Positions 7,674 through 16,049 of a stretch of 34,832 nucleotides of DNA are shown here, one piece after another. Within the stretch, counting starts at the first letter, position 1; every line of letters starts with the position of its first letter. Under the pieces are notes generated by a model. It was not told where the DNA came from. It saw only the letters and a list, made by a program, of their open reading frames with translations, and ran no database searches. Made by a program: the position numbers and the translations under genes. The DNA is from Ornatilinea sp. (GTDB lineage: Bacteria; Chloroflexota; Anaerolineae; Anaerolineales; Anaerolineaceae). The stretch covers positions 1-34,832 of the forward strand of contig JAHDQE010000119.1 in the NCBI GenBank assembly GCA_018433975.1. The letters are read 5' to 3'.

Positions 7674-9038
7674 ATGCAAAAGAAACTTTACGCCTTTCTT
7701 GCTATTCTGCTGGTAGCAGTAATGCTTGTTTCATGCACCCCCGCGCAGCCCGCGCCTGCAGCCGAGGAACAACCCGCTGCGGTGGAAGAAGCTCCGGCTG
7801 TCGCTGAAGAAGCACCAGCCGCTGAAGAAGTTGCCGAAGAACCCGCCGAGAAGGTCACCCTGGTGATCAACAGCTGGCGGAATGATGACCTGCCCATCTG
7901 GGAGGACGTGCTGATCCCGGCTTTCAATGCACACTATCCCAATATTGAAGTTGTTTTCTCTCCGGATCCCCCCGCAGAATATAACGGCGCACTGGCTGCC
8001 CGTCTTGAAGGCGGCACCGCCGGCGACCTGATCACCTGCCGGCCATTTGACCAATCTTTGGCTCTTTTCAACCAGGGTTATCTGGCAGAACTCAATGATT
8101 TGCCCGGTATGGAGAATTTCCCGGATTCCGCCAAAGTTGCCTGGCAGACCGATGACGCCTCCACCGTGTTCTGTGTACCGATGGCCTCTGTCATCCACGG
8201 CTTCCTTTACAACAAGGCCATTTTCGAAGAGCTGGGCCTCGAACCCCCCACTACAGAAGCTGAATTCTACGCAGTCCTCGACGCGATCAAAGCCGACGGG
8301 AACTACGTTGCACTGGATATCGGCACCAAAGACCTTTGGGAAGCTGCCACCATGGGCTTCCAGAACATCGGCCCAATGTATTGGAAGGGTGAAGAGGGAC
8401 GTCTCGCCCTCATCGATGGCACCGCCAAATTCACTGATCCGGAATACGTGGCTGTGTGGGACCAACTTGCCAAATGGGGTGATTACACTGCCGACGGTTA
8501 CGAATCCCAGACCTACGTAGATTCTCAGAACCTGTTCACCCTCGGTATGGCTGCCATTTACCCCGCCGGTTCCTGGGACGTTGGCGTATTCAATGCCGCC
8601 GATATTGATTTCGAAATGGGCGCATTCCCGCCCTACCTGCCGGAAGGCAGCGAAGACTGCTACATCAGCGACCACACCGACATCGCACTGGGCATGAATG
8701 CCAATGCTGCGCATCCTGAAGAAGCCAAACTCTTCCTGGAATGGCTGACCACTCCCGAATTCGCCGATCTGTACAGCAACCAGCTGCCCGGTTTCTACTC
8801 CCTCTCCAGCAACGAGATCACCGTGGCAGACCCGGTCGCCAATGAATTCGTGAGCTGGCGGAAGACTTGCAGCTCGACCATCCGCAACTCCTACGCCATT
8901 CTTTCCCGCGGCGAACCCAACCTCGAGAATGAACTCTGGGCTGTCAGCGCTCAGGCCATCAACCACACCATGACCCCCGAAGAATGCGCTACCCGCATTG
9001 AAGACGGTCTGGCAAGCTGGTACGGTCCGCACCAATAG
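7674..9038 (+). CDS. ABC sugar transporter substrate-binding lipoprotein (CUT1 type)
   Basis: A 454-residue lipoprotein. The signal peptide ends in a lipobox with acylated Cys21 (LVSC). Residues 22-62 are a low-complexity Ala/Glu/Pro linker, and a type 1 extracellular solute-binding domain (COG1653 type) begins at VTLVINSWRNDD. It would capture a sugar outside the membrane and deliver it to the two permeases downstream. The ATG has a good AGAGGAG site. A perfect 15-bp hairpin follows the stop and probably makes this gene more abundant than the permeases. The sugar is unknown. A 434-codon antisense frame over it is a codon-bias shadow. Confidence 0.93.
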   Translation: MQKKLYAFLAILLVAVMLVSCTPAQPAPAAEEQPAAVEEAPAVAEEAPAAEEVAEEPAEKVTLVINSWRNDDLPIWEDVLIPAFNAHYPNIEVVFSPDPPAEYNGALAARLEGGTAGDLITCRPFDQSLALFNQGYLAELNDLPGMENFPDSAKVAWQTDDASTVFCVPMASVIHGFLYNKAIFEELGLEPPTTEAEFYAVLDAIKADGNYVALDIGTKDLWEAATMGFQNIGPMYWKGEEGRLALIDGTAKFTDPEYVAVWDQLAKWGDYTADGYESQTYVDSQNLFTLGMAAIYPAGSWDVGVFNAADIDFEMGAFPPYLPEGSEDCYISDHTDIALGMNANAAHPEEAKLFLEWLTTPEFADLYSNQLPGFYSLSSNEITVADPVANEFVSWRKTCSSTIRNSYAILSRGEPNLENELWAVSAQAINHTMTPEECATRIEDGLASWYGPHQ

Positions 9039-9057
9039 GATTTTCGATAATTCACAA

Positions 9058-9100
9058 TTGATTCAGGTAGCCGGGAACTGGCTACCTGAATCAACCTTTT
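9058..9100 (+). terminator. Intergenic hairpin (attenuator or mRNA stabiliser) after the binding protein
   Basis: A 15-bp perfect stem, left arm 9058-9072 and right arm 9080-9094, with the 7-base loop GGGAACT, is followed by CCTTTT. The T tract is short, so partial termination with read-through to the permeases is likely, a usual design in such operons. Confidence 0.75.
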
Positions 9101-9118
9101 ATTCATAAGAAGCGACCT

Positions 9119-10057
9119 ATGAAAAGTAAAGCAAAAACCAAATCCCGTAAACCTTTCCCGACCCATCTGCTGGTCTTTCTGGCTCCGGCCACACTGGTTT
9201 ATACCATTTTCATGATTTACCCTTTATTCGATTCGCTCCGGTTGTCTTTTTACGATGTAAATGAATTCGGGAAAGAATTTTTTGTCGGGTTTCAAAATTT
9301 TATCCGGCTGTTCACTAATGTAAACTGGGCACCCCGTTTCTGGCAGGCACTTAAGAATAATTTTGTCTTCTTCCTCATTCATACTTTCGTACAGAACCCC
9401 ATTGGTCTGCTGCTGGCTGCCCTGCTTACCCGGATGACGATCAAAGGGAAAACTTTCTTCCGCACGGTATTCTTCATGCCCACCATGCTCTCTTTCGTGC
9501 TGGTGGGCTTCATCTGGAAGCTGATCCTGAGCCCATTATGGGGCATCGCCAAAGACATTCTGGGGGCCGTAGGGTTAGGAAGCCTGTTTGGACCCTGGTT
9601 GGGGCTCGAATCCTCCGCGCTGATCACTGTTTCACTGATCTCGGTCTGGCAGTATGTCGGCATTCCGATGATGCTATTCTACGCAGCACTCATCTCCATC
9701 CCGGATGAACTGGTTGAAGCCTCCATGGTGGACGGAGCCAATGAGTGGCAGGCCTTCTGGAAAATCAAATTTCCCATTCTTCTGCCCACCATCGGCATTG
9801 TTGAAATGCTCACTTTTGTCGGAAACTTCAACGCCTTTGACCTGGTCTTTGTCGTGCAGGGGGCAATGGGCAACCCGGAATATTCTACAGATTTGCTGGG
9901 TGTTCTTTTTTACCGTACCACTTTTGGACACCAGCTTCAGGTTGGCGACCCGTTGATGGGCGCAACCGTTGCTTCGATGATGTTCCTGATCATTCTTACC
10001 GGCGTTTTGCTGTACATGTTCGTCTGGCAAAAACGTGTCACGACTTACGAACTGTAG
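9119..10057 (+). CDS. ABC sugar transporter permease, MalF/UgpA type
   Basis: A 312-residue inner-membrane permease with six predicted helices. The cytoplasmic EAA loop that docks with the ATPase is at about 200-219 (EASMVDGANEW...). It pairs with the next permease to form the channel for the sugar delivered by the upstream lipoprotein. The ribosome site (AAGAAG) is weak. The operon encodes no ATPase, so a shared MsmX/UgpC-type ATPase encoded elsewhere probably drives transport; this is known for CUT1 systems and inferred here. Confidence 0.93.
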   Translation: MKSKAKTKSRKPFPTHLLVFLAPATLVYTIFMIYPLFDSLRLSFYDVNEFGKEFFVGFQNFIRLFTNVNWAPRFWQALKNNFVFFLIHTFVQNPIGLLLAALLTRMTIKGKTFFRTVFFMPTMLSFVLVGFIWKLILSPLWGIAKDILGAVGLGSLFGPWLGLESSALITVSLISVWQYVGIPMMLFYAALISIPDELVEASMVDGANEWQAFWKIKFPILLPTIGIVEMLTFVGNFNAFDLVFVVQGAMGNPEYSTDLLGVLFYRTTFGHQLQVGDPLMGATVASMMFLIILTGVLLYMFVWQKRVTTYEL

Positions 10058-10069
10058 AGGAGAGAACCC

Positions 10070-10912
10070 ATGAAAAATTCTCTTTTGAAATCAAGACGTT
10101 TTGAGAATGTCGGCGCATACTTCATTCTGGTCATTTACGCCATTATCGCACTGTTCCCCATTTTCCTGGTCCTTATCAACTCCTTTAAGGACAAGAAAGC
10201 TATTTTCAAGAATCCCTTCATGGTGCCAACCTCCAGCACCTTCAGCCTGGTCGGCTATGAAAAGCTGCTGGAACGGGCGCACTTCGACCAGTATTTTGCC
10301 AACAGCATCATCGTGACCATTGTCTCCATGTTCCTGATCCTGTTTTTTGGCTCCATGTTTGCTTTTGCCTTATCGGAATATAAATTCAAAGGCAGCAAAT
10401 TCATCGCGCTGTTCATGTCTCTGGGAATCATGATCCCCATCCGGCTGGGCACGGTCAGCATCCTGCGTCTGATGGTCAACCTGAATCTGATCAACACTTT
10501 GACTGCTCTGATCTTGGTCTACACTGCTCAGGGGCTTCCCATCACCATCTTCGTCCTGACCACTTTCATGGAACAGGTCCCCTCCGAGTTAAAGGAAGCC
10601 GCACGGTTGGACGGCGCCAGCGAGTACCGCATTTATGCGCTTGTTTTGCCCCTGGTGCGCCCCGCTCTGGCCACGGTGGCAGTCTTCACCATGATGCCCA
10701 TCTGGAACGATCTGTGGTTCCCGATGATTTTGGCCCCCAGCGATGCCACAAAAACCGTGACTTATGGCGCGCAGCAGTTCATCGGCCAATTCATCATTGA
10801 TTGGAACGCTGTACTTTCCTCCCTCACATTGGCTATGCTGCCTGTCATCATCCTGTACCTGCTGTTCTCCCGCTCCCTGATTAAAGGAATTACTGCCGGG
10901 GCAATCAAATAG
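10070..10912 (+). CDS. ABC sugar transporter permease, MalG/UgpE type
   Basis: A 280-residue permease with six predicted helices and a canonical EAA loop, EAARLDGASEYRIYA (176-190). It starts 12 bases after the first permease, behind a GAGGAGAG site, so the two are translated in step. The short polar N-terminus and the length fit the MalG class. It is the second half of the transmembrane channel. About 115 bases separate it from the dehydrogenase genes, with no clear terminator between, so one transcript is likely. Confidence 0.93.
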   Translation: MKNSLLKSRRFENVGAYFILVIYAIIALFPIFLVLINSFKDKKAIFKNPFMVPTSSTFSLVGYEKLLERAHFDQYFANSIIVTIVSMFLILFFGSMFAFALSEYKFKGSKFIALFMSLGIMIPIRLGTVSILRLMVNLNLINTLTALILVYTAQGLPITIFVLTTFMEQVPSELKEAARLDGASEYRIYALVLPLVRPALATVAVFTMMPIWNDLWFPMILAPSDATKTVTYGAQQFIGQFIIDWNAVLSSLTLAMLPVIILYLLFSRSLIKGITAGAIK

Positions 10913-11027
10913 CACCGCAATACCTCCGGTTTTGAGCATCCTCGCGGCAGACAAACGCTTTCATCATGTGTTCAACTGGCTGCCGAGAAAACGACAAAAA
11001 GAGATTTGTTAAGTGAAAGGAAAAACA

Positions 11028-12038
11028 ATGAGAGTTGGAATTGTTGGGGTCGGTTTCATGGGTTCCACCCATGCCATGGGGTGGGCTGAGACCGACGCCA
11101 TAATCGCCGGCTTCACTGCCAAACCGGTCAGGTTGGCCGAACCCATTGCCGCCGAATTTGGAGCAAAAGTTTATCCGGACTTCGAGGCCCTGCTTGAAGA
11201 TGTGGACATTGTCGATATCTGCACCCCCACATTCCTTCACCATGAGATGGTCCTTCGGGCTGCACAGGCCGGGAAACAAATCGTCTGCGAAAAACCGCTC
11301 TCCCTCACGGTTGAACAGGGGCGCGAGATGGTCTCCGCCTGTCGCAAGGTCGGGGTCAAACTCCTGGTCGGCCATGTGGTGCGCTTCTTTCCGGAATATG
11401 CCGCGGCAAAGAGCATGGTGGAAAGCGGCCAAATCGGCAAACCGGCCGTGCTGCATTTGGGAAGGAAGTCTTTCCATCCCAAAAAGACCACGGACAACTG
11501 GTTTCTGGATGATGAGAAATCCGGCGGCATGATCCAGGACCTGATGGTCCACGATTTTGATTATGCCCGCTGGATTGCCGGCGATGTAGTGCGTGTGTTT
11601 GCGAAATCAATCCACGGCAGCGGACATAACGTTCCGGGAAACCACGCCCTTGCTATTCTGACCCATCAAAGCGGTGCTATCTCTCACATCGAAGGTTCCT
11701 GGGCTTATCCCCCGCCCAACTTCAAGACTGATTTTGAAATCGCCTGTGCGGATGGATTGATCGTACACAATTCCGACGCTGCCACACCCAATGGGCTTTA
11801 TCTCAAAAAAGCGTCTGACGAAGAGGCGCAGGATGTCGCTCTGCCCTCCAGCCCGCTCGCCGAAAGTCCTTACACCACCCAGATCAAAGCTTTTTACCGT
11901 GCGATTGTTGACGACGCGGATATCCCTATCACCGCCGAAGATGGCCTGGCTGCTGTCCAGATCGCCAGAGCCGCCATCGAATCGGCCCGAACCGGGAAAG
12001 CCGTTGAACTTGAACCCCTTCCGGAGGTGGCATCATGA
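11028..12038 (+). CDS. Gfo/Idh/MocA family NAD(P)-dependent oxidoreductase
   Basis: A 336-residue protein with an N-terminal Rossmann fold (VGIVGVGFMG, GxGxxG at 7-12), the conserved CEKP motif (K89 is the usual catalytic lysine) and the C-terminal motif DLMVHDFD (D171, H175). Family members oxidise hydroxyls of sugars, inositols or aminosugars with NAD(P). The ATG at 11028 was chosen for its AAGGA site; an in-frame GTG five codons upstream has none. It overlaps the next dehydrogenase by four bases (ATGA). Location in a sugar-uptake operon suggests it acts on the imported sugar. Confidence 0.9.
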   Translation: MRVGIVGVGFMGSTHAMGWAETDAIIAGFTAKPVRLAEPIAAEFGAKVYPDFEALLEDVDIVDICTPTFLHHEMVLRAAQAGKQIVCEKPLSLTVEQGREMVSACRKVGVKLLVGHVVRFFPEYAAAKSMVESGQIGKPAVLHLGRKSFHPKKTTDNWFLDDEKSGGMIQDLMVHDFDYARWIAGDVVRVFAKSIHGSGHNVPGNHALAILTHQSGAISHIEGSWAYPPPNFKTDFEIACADGLIVHNSDAATPNGLYLKKASDEEAQDVALPSSPLAESPYTTQIKAFYRAIVDDADIPITAEDGLAAVQIARAAIESARTGKAVELEPLPEVAS

Positions 12039-13033
12039 AGATTGGTATGATGAGCTTTGCCCATTTACACGCCGAAGCTTACATCCACAACCTGCGGGCC
12101 GTTCCGGATGTGGAGATGATCGGAATCGCCGATGAAGAATCGGAACGCGGTAAACACTTTGCCGAAATATTCAACGCCAACCTTTTTCCCTCTTATGAGG
12201 CCATGCTGGCAGAACAACCGGACGGCGTCCTGGTATGCTCCGAAAACGCCCGGCACAAGAAGCTGGTTGAAATGGCCGTGGATGCCGGGGTGAAATACAT
12301 CCTGTGCGAGAAACCGCTGGCGATCAACCTCGCCGAATCGACGGATATGATGGAGATTTGCAAAAAAGCAGGCGTAAAGCTGATGACCGCTTTCCCGATG
12401 CGTTTCAATGCTCCTGTTCTGGAAGTGAAAAAGCTGCTGGATCAGGGCGGTTTGGGGCAGGTATTCGCCATCAAGAGCGAGAATCAGGGACAGGTGCCCA
12501 GTCACCACCGCCAGTGGTTCGTAGAAAAAGACCTCGCCGGCGGCGGCGCGGTAATGGACCACACCGTTCACCTCCTGGATTTAATGCGCTGGATGATGGG
12601 CAGCGAGGTTCAAGAAGTCTACGCCCAGACCAACCGCATCATGCGGGGACATGAAGTCCAGGTGGAAACCGGTGGGCTGGTCATGCTCACCTTTGAAAAC
12701 GGCGTTTTCGCCTCCATCAACTGCAGTTGGAGCCGCCCGCGCCGCTACCCCACCTGGGGCGGACTTTCCATGGAGATCATCGGCGAGCGTGGTGTGGCGA
12801 CCACAGACGCTTTCCGCCAGAATATCACCGCTTTCGGCATGGAAGAGGCGCACACCCTCTATATTCCCTGGGGTTCCGACAGCAACCAGGGCTTGATCAA
12901 TGAGTTCTGTGCCGCGATCCGCGAACAACGCGAACCGGCCATTACCGGCTATGACGGACACAAGGCGCTGGAGGTGGTCCTGGCCGCTTATCGTTCCGCG
13001 GATTCCGGACAGCCCGTCCAGCTCTCGATTTAG
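12035..13033 (+). CDS. Gfo/Idh/MocA family oxidoreductase (second, coupled)
   Basis: A 332-residue protein. CEKP (91-94), the motif DHTVH (D175, H176, H179) and the overall length place it in the same family as the upstream gene. The N-terminus is unusual: instead of GxGxxG it reads MMSFAHLHAEAY, a variant seen in some family members. Its start ATG overlaps the previous stop (ATGA), so translation is coupled and the two enzymes are probably made in equal amounts. They may act in sequence, for example as oxidation and reduction steps in a ring epimerisation; that is inference. Confidence 0.88.
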   Translation: MKIGMMSFAHLHAEAYIHNLRAVPDVEMIGIADEESERGKHFAEIFNANLFPSYEAMLAEQPDGVLVCSENARHKKLVEMAVDAGVKYILCEKPLAINLAESTDMMEICKKAGVKLMTAFPMRFNAPVLEVKKLLDQGGLGQVFAIKSENQGQVPSHHRQWFVEKDLAGGGAVMDHTVHLLDLMRWMMGSEVQEVYAQTNRIMRGHEVQVETGGLVMLTFENGVFASINCSWSRPRRYPTWGGLSMEIIGERGVATTDAFRQNITAFGMEEAHTLYIPWGSDSNQGLINEFCAAIREQREPAITGYDGHKALEVVLAAYRSADSGQPVQLSI

Positions 13034-13059
13034 GTACAACAGGGGTCTCACTCCACCCA

Positions 13060-13088
13060 AAAAGAACGAAGCAGCGCTTCGTTCTTTT
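13060..13088. terminator. Rho-independent terminator ending the sugar operon
   Basis: AAAAGAACGAAGC (13060-13072) pairs perfectly with GCTTCGTTCTTTT (13076-13088) around a 3-base loop, followed by more T-rich sequence. It sits between convergent genes and has A and T runs on both sides. Confidence 0.85.
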
Positions 13089-13119
13089 CTTTCTTTTCAG
13101 ACGAATCGGGGCATATCCC

Positions 13120-13449
13120 TCAGGTCAGCAGTTCGTCAATCACCTGGCGCATATTCTCCCGGTAAGTTTCGATAGCCTGCCTTCCGGCATCCTCCAGACG
13201 GATCAACGTGCGCGGCACCCGCTCTACAAACTCTTTCTCCACCCGGATATACCCCACCTCCTCCAGCTTTTTCAGGTGCGTCGAGAGGTTGCCCCGTGTC
13301 AGTTCGGTTTGCCGCAGCAGGAAGGTAAAATCCGCACTGTCCACCACCGAGAGATAAGCCAGGATCATCAGGCGAGCCGGGGCGTGAATCGCCCGGTCCA
13401 GTTCATTGATCGCCGACAGGTCTTTGTTTTCCCCATCATTCGTTTTCAT
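13120..13449 (-). CDS. Winged-helix transcriptional regulator (HTH_34 type)
   Basis: A 109-residue protein with the HTH_34 pattern: LDRAIHAPARLMILAYL, then FLLRQTELTRGNLSTHL as recognition region and LEEVGYIRVEKEF as wing. It is a small dimeric DNA-binding regulator, cytoplasmic, with no ligand domain. The ATG at 13449 overlaps the end of the membrane gene by 14 bases and has AAGGTGA upstream; a GTG at 13461 is an alternative start. The operon promoter carries two similar operator-like sites, so self-repression is likely. Confidence 0.85.
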   Translation of the reverse strand: MKTNDGENKDLSAINELDRAIHAPARLMILAYLSVVDSADFTFLLRQTELTRGNLSTHLKKLEEVGYIRVEKEFVERVPRTLIRLEDAGRQAIETYRENMRQVIDELLT

Positions 13450-14053
13450 CCGGCAGATCACCTTTCTCCAAAGGATATTTACGCATGAAACGGACCAGCA
13501 GAGCTATGCCGTTCGCCAGCACCAGCCCGCCCAGCGCCAGGACCATCCAGCCGCCGTGGAAATTCACAAAATTTGCAATGCCCAGCAGCAAAACTGCCAG
13601 TCCCGCGTAAGCATACAACCGTTTGATCCCCGTTACCGATGCCGCCATCGCATAGACCGATCCCGCGATCAACCCAAAGACTAGCATAAAGTTGGCTTTC
13701 AGCCATTCTGTGGCGGAAGAGGGCATAAAGCCCGGCAGGAATAGGAAGAACATTACCACGCCCATCAGCAGGACCCCGCTGAAGAGCAACATCATATTGG
13801 TTTTTCGTACAGTCCCCTGCCGCGTTGAGTCAAACCTGACATACCCGAAGCGCGGCACGGTGATTTTGTTCTTGAGCGGCGCGAAGAAAAGCACAGGCAA
13901 CCAGCCCAGCACAGTGAAGGCTGCGTTATCAGCCAGCATATTGGTCGCGAATCCAACCGTACACAACCCGATGATGATATCGATCAAACCATCCTGATGG
14001 TAGGACAGATAAGCCTTTCGCTCCAGCTTACTGAACCCATCTTTTCCGGCCAT
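13436..14053 (-). CDS. Membrane protein of unknown function co-transcribed with the HTH_34 regulator
   Basis: A 205-residue protein with a polar N-terminus (LERKAYLSYHQDGLIDIIIG) and about five membrane helices. I do not recognise a named domain. A strong GGAGGAG site precedes the ATG at 14053. It overlaps the regulator gene by 14 bases, and pairs of a HTH_34 regulator with a multi-helix protein are common in bacteria, where the regulator controls the membrane protein. It could be a transporter-like or stress protein; no substrate is suggested. Confidence 0.75.
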   Translation of the reverse strand: MAGKDGFSKLERKAYLSYHQDGLIDIIIGLCTVGFATNMLADNAAFTVLGWLPVLFFAPLKNKITVPRFGYVRFDSTRQGTVRKTNMMLLFSGVLLMGVVMFFLFLPGFMPSSATEWLKANFMLVFGLIAGSVYAMAASVTGIKRLYAYAGLAVLLLGIANFVNFHGGWMVLALGGLVLANGIALLVRFMRKYPLEKGDLPDENE

Positions 14054-14088
14054 GATACTCCTCCTGTCAAAGTACTTTTCTATTATTT

Positions 14089-14117
14089 CAAACTAGTTTG
14101 TTTTTCAAACTTGTATG
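14089..14117 (-). promoter_or_regulatory. Tandem operator-like sites downstream of the HTH_34 operon promoter
   Basis: CAAACTAGTTTG (14089-14100) is a perfect 12-bp palindrome. CAAACTTGTATG (14106-14117) is a related copy 17 bases away. Both lie in the expected start region of the minus-strand transcript, a position that blocks transcription. Confidence 0.5.
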
Positions 14118-14120
14118 TAA

Positions 14121-14149
14121 ATCATACAGAATTCCAGAGCGCTTGTCAA
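14121..14149 (-). promoter_or_regulatory. Promoter of the HTH_34/membrane-protein operon
   Basis: On the minus strand, a perfect TTGACA (14149-14144) and TATGAT (14126-14121) are separated by exactly 17 bases. The start codon is 67 bases further on. Confidence 0.7.
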
Positions 14150-14298
14150 GAGGGATTCGCCCTCGTTTCCTGCCCCTCGCATCAAAATCATTTTTATAGG
14201 GCTTGAAAGAATCTTCCACAAAAATAACTTTTTCCTGTGGTGGTTGATCCTTATGCGGCTATAATTCAGAAAAAACAGATAGGATTGGGGCGATTCTT

Positions 14299-14970
14299 AT
14301 GATAAATGCAAATAGCTGGATGGCGGAACTGACCGACAAATTGAAAACTCATTTTAAAAACAGACTTTTGTTTGTAGGGTTACAGGGAAGCCATCAAAGG
14401 GAAGAGGTGCATCAGGACAGTGATATTGACGCTGTGGTTATCCTGAACACATTATCTATGGATGATTTGATCGCTTACAGAAAAATTCTTTCAACGATGC
14501 CGGAGAACGATAAAGCATGTGGCTTCATAGGCGGCAAGCAGGAGCTGATGAACTGGCCCAGGCATGAATTGTTCCAGTTTGAACAGGATACGCGTCCATA
14601 CCACGGTTCTTTAAATGAATTGCTCCCCAACATAGAGCATCAAGATGTAATCAACAGTGTGAAAATCAGCGCTTCCGGGCTTTATCATTCTTGCTGCCAC
14701 GCAGCCGTTCACACCCCCTCAAACATTGACACTTTAAAAAGCATGTATAAGAGTGCATTTTTCCTTTTGCAAGCCGTTTATTACTTGCGCAATGGTGCCT
14801 ATATCCGCACAAAAAAAGATTTACTTCCACTGCTCCAGGGTGACGAGCAGGAAATTCTCAATATCAACATGAACTGGAATACCTACAACAGCAATATCCT
14901 TGCGCAAACGGATATTTATTTTGATTTGATCTTCCGGTGGTCCATGACAATATTAGACACCCGGTTTTAG
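14299..14970 (+). CDS. Nucleotidyltransferase-domain protein
   Basis: A 223-residue protein with the nucleotidyltransferase (pol-beta type) signature GSHQREEVHQDSDID: Gly30-Ser31 and the metal-binding Asp42 and Asp44. The C-terminal 120 residues are helical with several His and Cys (SCCHAAVH), and may form a substrate-binding or HEPN-like part. Relatives include stand-alone antibiotic-modifying or tRNA/protein-nucleotidylating enzymes; which applies is unclear. It is a monocistronic gene with its own terminator. Its base composition is somewhat more A/T-rich than its neighbours, so transfer is possible. Confidence 0.75.
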   Translation: MINANSWMAELTDKLKTHFKNRLLFVGLQGSHQREEVHQDSDIDAVVILNTLSMDDLIAYRKILSTMPENDKACGFIGGKQELMNWPRHELFQFEQDTRPYHGSLNELLPNIEHQDVINSVKISASGLYHSCCHAAVHTPSNIDTLKSMYKSAFFLLQAVYYLRNGAYIRTKKDLLPLLQGDEQEILNINMNWNTYNSNILAQTDIYFDLIFRWSMTILDTRF

Positions 14971-14997
14971 TTGAACCGCCCACATCGGGAAACTGAG

Positions 14998-15032
14998 AAA
15001 AGCACTTGCATTTCAACCGGCAGGTGCTTTTT
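14998..15032 (+). terminator. Rho-independent terminator after the nucleotidyltransferase gene
   Basis: AAAAGCACTTGC (14998-15009) pairs with GCAGGTGCTTTT (15020-15031) with one T-G wobble, and ends in a run of T. Confidence 0.8.
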
Positions 15033-15187
15033 ATGCAATATTCGTTCGCCGGATGCCGGAAACTCTCATCCGGTCCCGCAACTTTATGGGAGATTTTCTC
15101 TAACCAATGTAAACAGATCGTCCGGTTATTCTTTCTACTCTTTCCTGGCATTCTTGCATCTTCCTATTGAGTTAAGACCATACCCGT

Positions 15188-15216
15188 TTGCCAATTGATC
15201 CGTTTGGGAATACAAT
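15188..15216 (+). promoter_or_regulatory. Promoter of the thioesterase gene
   Basis: TTGCCA (15188-15193) and TACAAT (15211-15216) are separated by 17 bases, 68 bases before the ATG at 15284. This also argues against the longer open frame that begins at 15188. Confidence 0.6.
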
Positions 15217-15283
15217 TGAGGGCGTGTTTTGGCAGGGAAAAACTCTTATCCTGCGAAGACAAGATCACATCATCGAGGCAAAA

Positions 15284-16033
15284 ATGACCCAAAAAACGAT
15301 CTGGACAGAAACCTTTGAAGTCAAAACGAGCGAAACCGACTTCCAACGCCAATGGAAACCTTCCGGATTTTTCCGCACCATGCAGGAGGTCGCAACACAC
15401 CATTCCATTCACCTGGGCTACGACTACCATCAAATGAATGCGCAGGGCATGGCTTTCTTGCTGTCGCGGTTGAAGATCCGCTTCAATCGCTTCCCTGGCC
15501 CCGGTGAAGAGATCATCCTGGAGACCTGGCCCAAGGGGATGCAGCAGAAAATTTTCTTCATGCGCGATTTTTTGTTTCGCGATCTCGAAGGGGAACCTGT
15601 TGCCTCTGCCACTTCCGCCTGGCTGTTGGTGGACCTTAATGCACGGCGGTTTCTCCTCCCCAATGTATTAAAAGAAAAATTACCGGACAATAACGGCCGG
15701 TTCGCGATGGATGAAACACTGGAGAAAATTGGGATCCCCGATCCGATGGAAGAACGTCTGGTCACCAAAGCTGTTTACAGCACCGTTGACATGATGGGGC
15801 ACGTCAACAACGCCCAATATGTTGATTGGGTGACCGACAGCTTTTCTTTTGAAACTTTTCAGGAAAAGAAACTGAGCTGGATGCAGATCAATTACCTTCA
15901 GGAAGTCAGGCCATGCGAGCACGTGTCTGTTGCCACGGCTCCCTGTCCGGAAGATGACACCACCTGGGTGGTTCAGGGCAGCAACCTGGATACCTCTGCC
16001 AAAGCCTTCGAGGCCCAGCTCGGCTGGTCCTGA
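15284..16033 (+). CDS. Acyl-ACP thioesterase-like double-hotdog protein
   Basis: A 249-residue protein with two hotdog domains, as in the plant FatA/FatB and bacterial acyl-ACP thioesterases (PF01643). The second domain has DMMGHVNNAQYVDW (169-182). Compared with the plant catalytic set Asp-x-Asn-x-His...Glu, Asp169, His173 and Glu207 are present at the right spacings, but the Asn position is Met171. It would release fatty acids from acyl carrier protein in the cytoplasm; the replaced residue may lower or change activity. The ATG at 15284 has GAGG upstream and fits the promoter at 15188. It converges with rarD. Confidence 0.85.
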   Translation: MTQKTIWTETFEVKTSETDFQRQWKPSGFFRTMQEVATHHSIHLGYDYHQMNAQGMAFLLSRLKIRFNRFPGPGEEIILETWPKGMQQKIFFMRDFLFRDLEGEPVASATSAWLLVDLNARRFLLPNVLKEKLPDNNGRFAMDETLEKIGIPDPMEERLVTKAVYSTVDMMGHVNNAQYVDWVTDSFSFETFQEKKLSWMQINYLQEVRPCEHVSVATAPCPEDDTTWVVQGSNLDTSAKAFEAQLGWS

Positions 16034-16049
16034 TAAACCACAAACGTCT

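Noticed and set aside
7731..9035. 434-codon minus-strand open frame opposite the sugar-binding lipoprotein
   Set aside because: It is fully antisense to a clear lipoprotein gene, has no ribosome site or recognisable domain, and is explained by the GC-rich third positions of the real gene.
15188..15283. 32-residue N-terminal extension of the thioesterase
   Set aside because: It would contain the promoter boxes TTGCCA and TACAAT; the ATG at 15284 has a ribosome site and the family's usual N-terminus.
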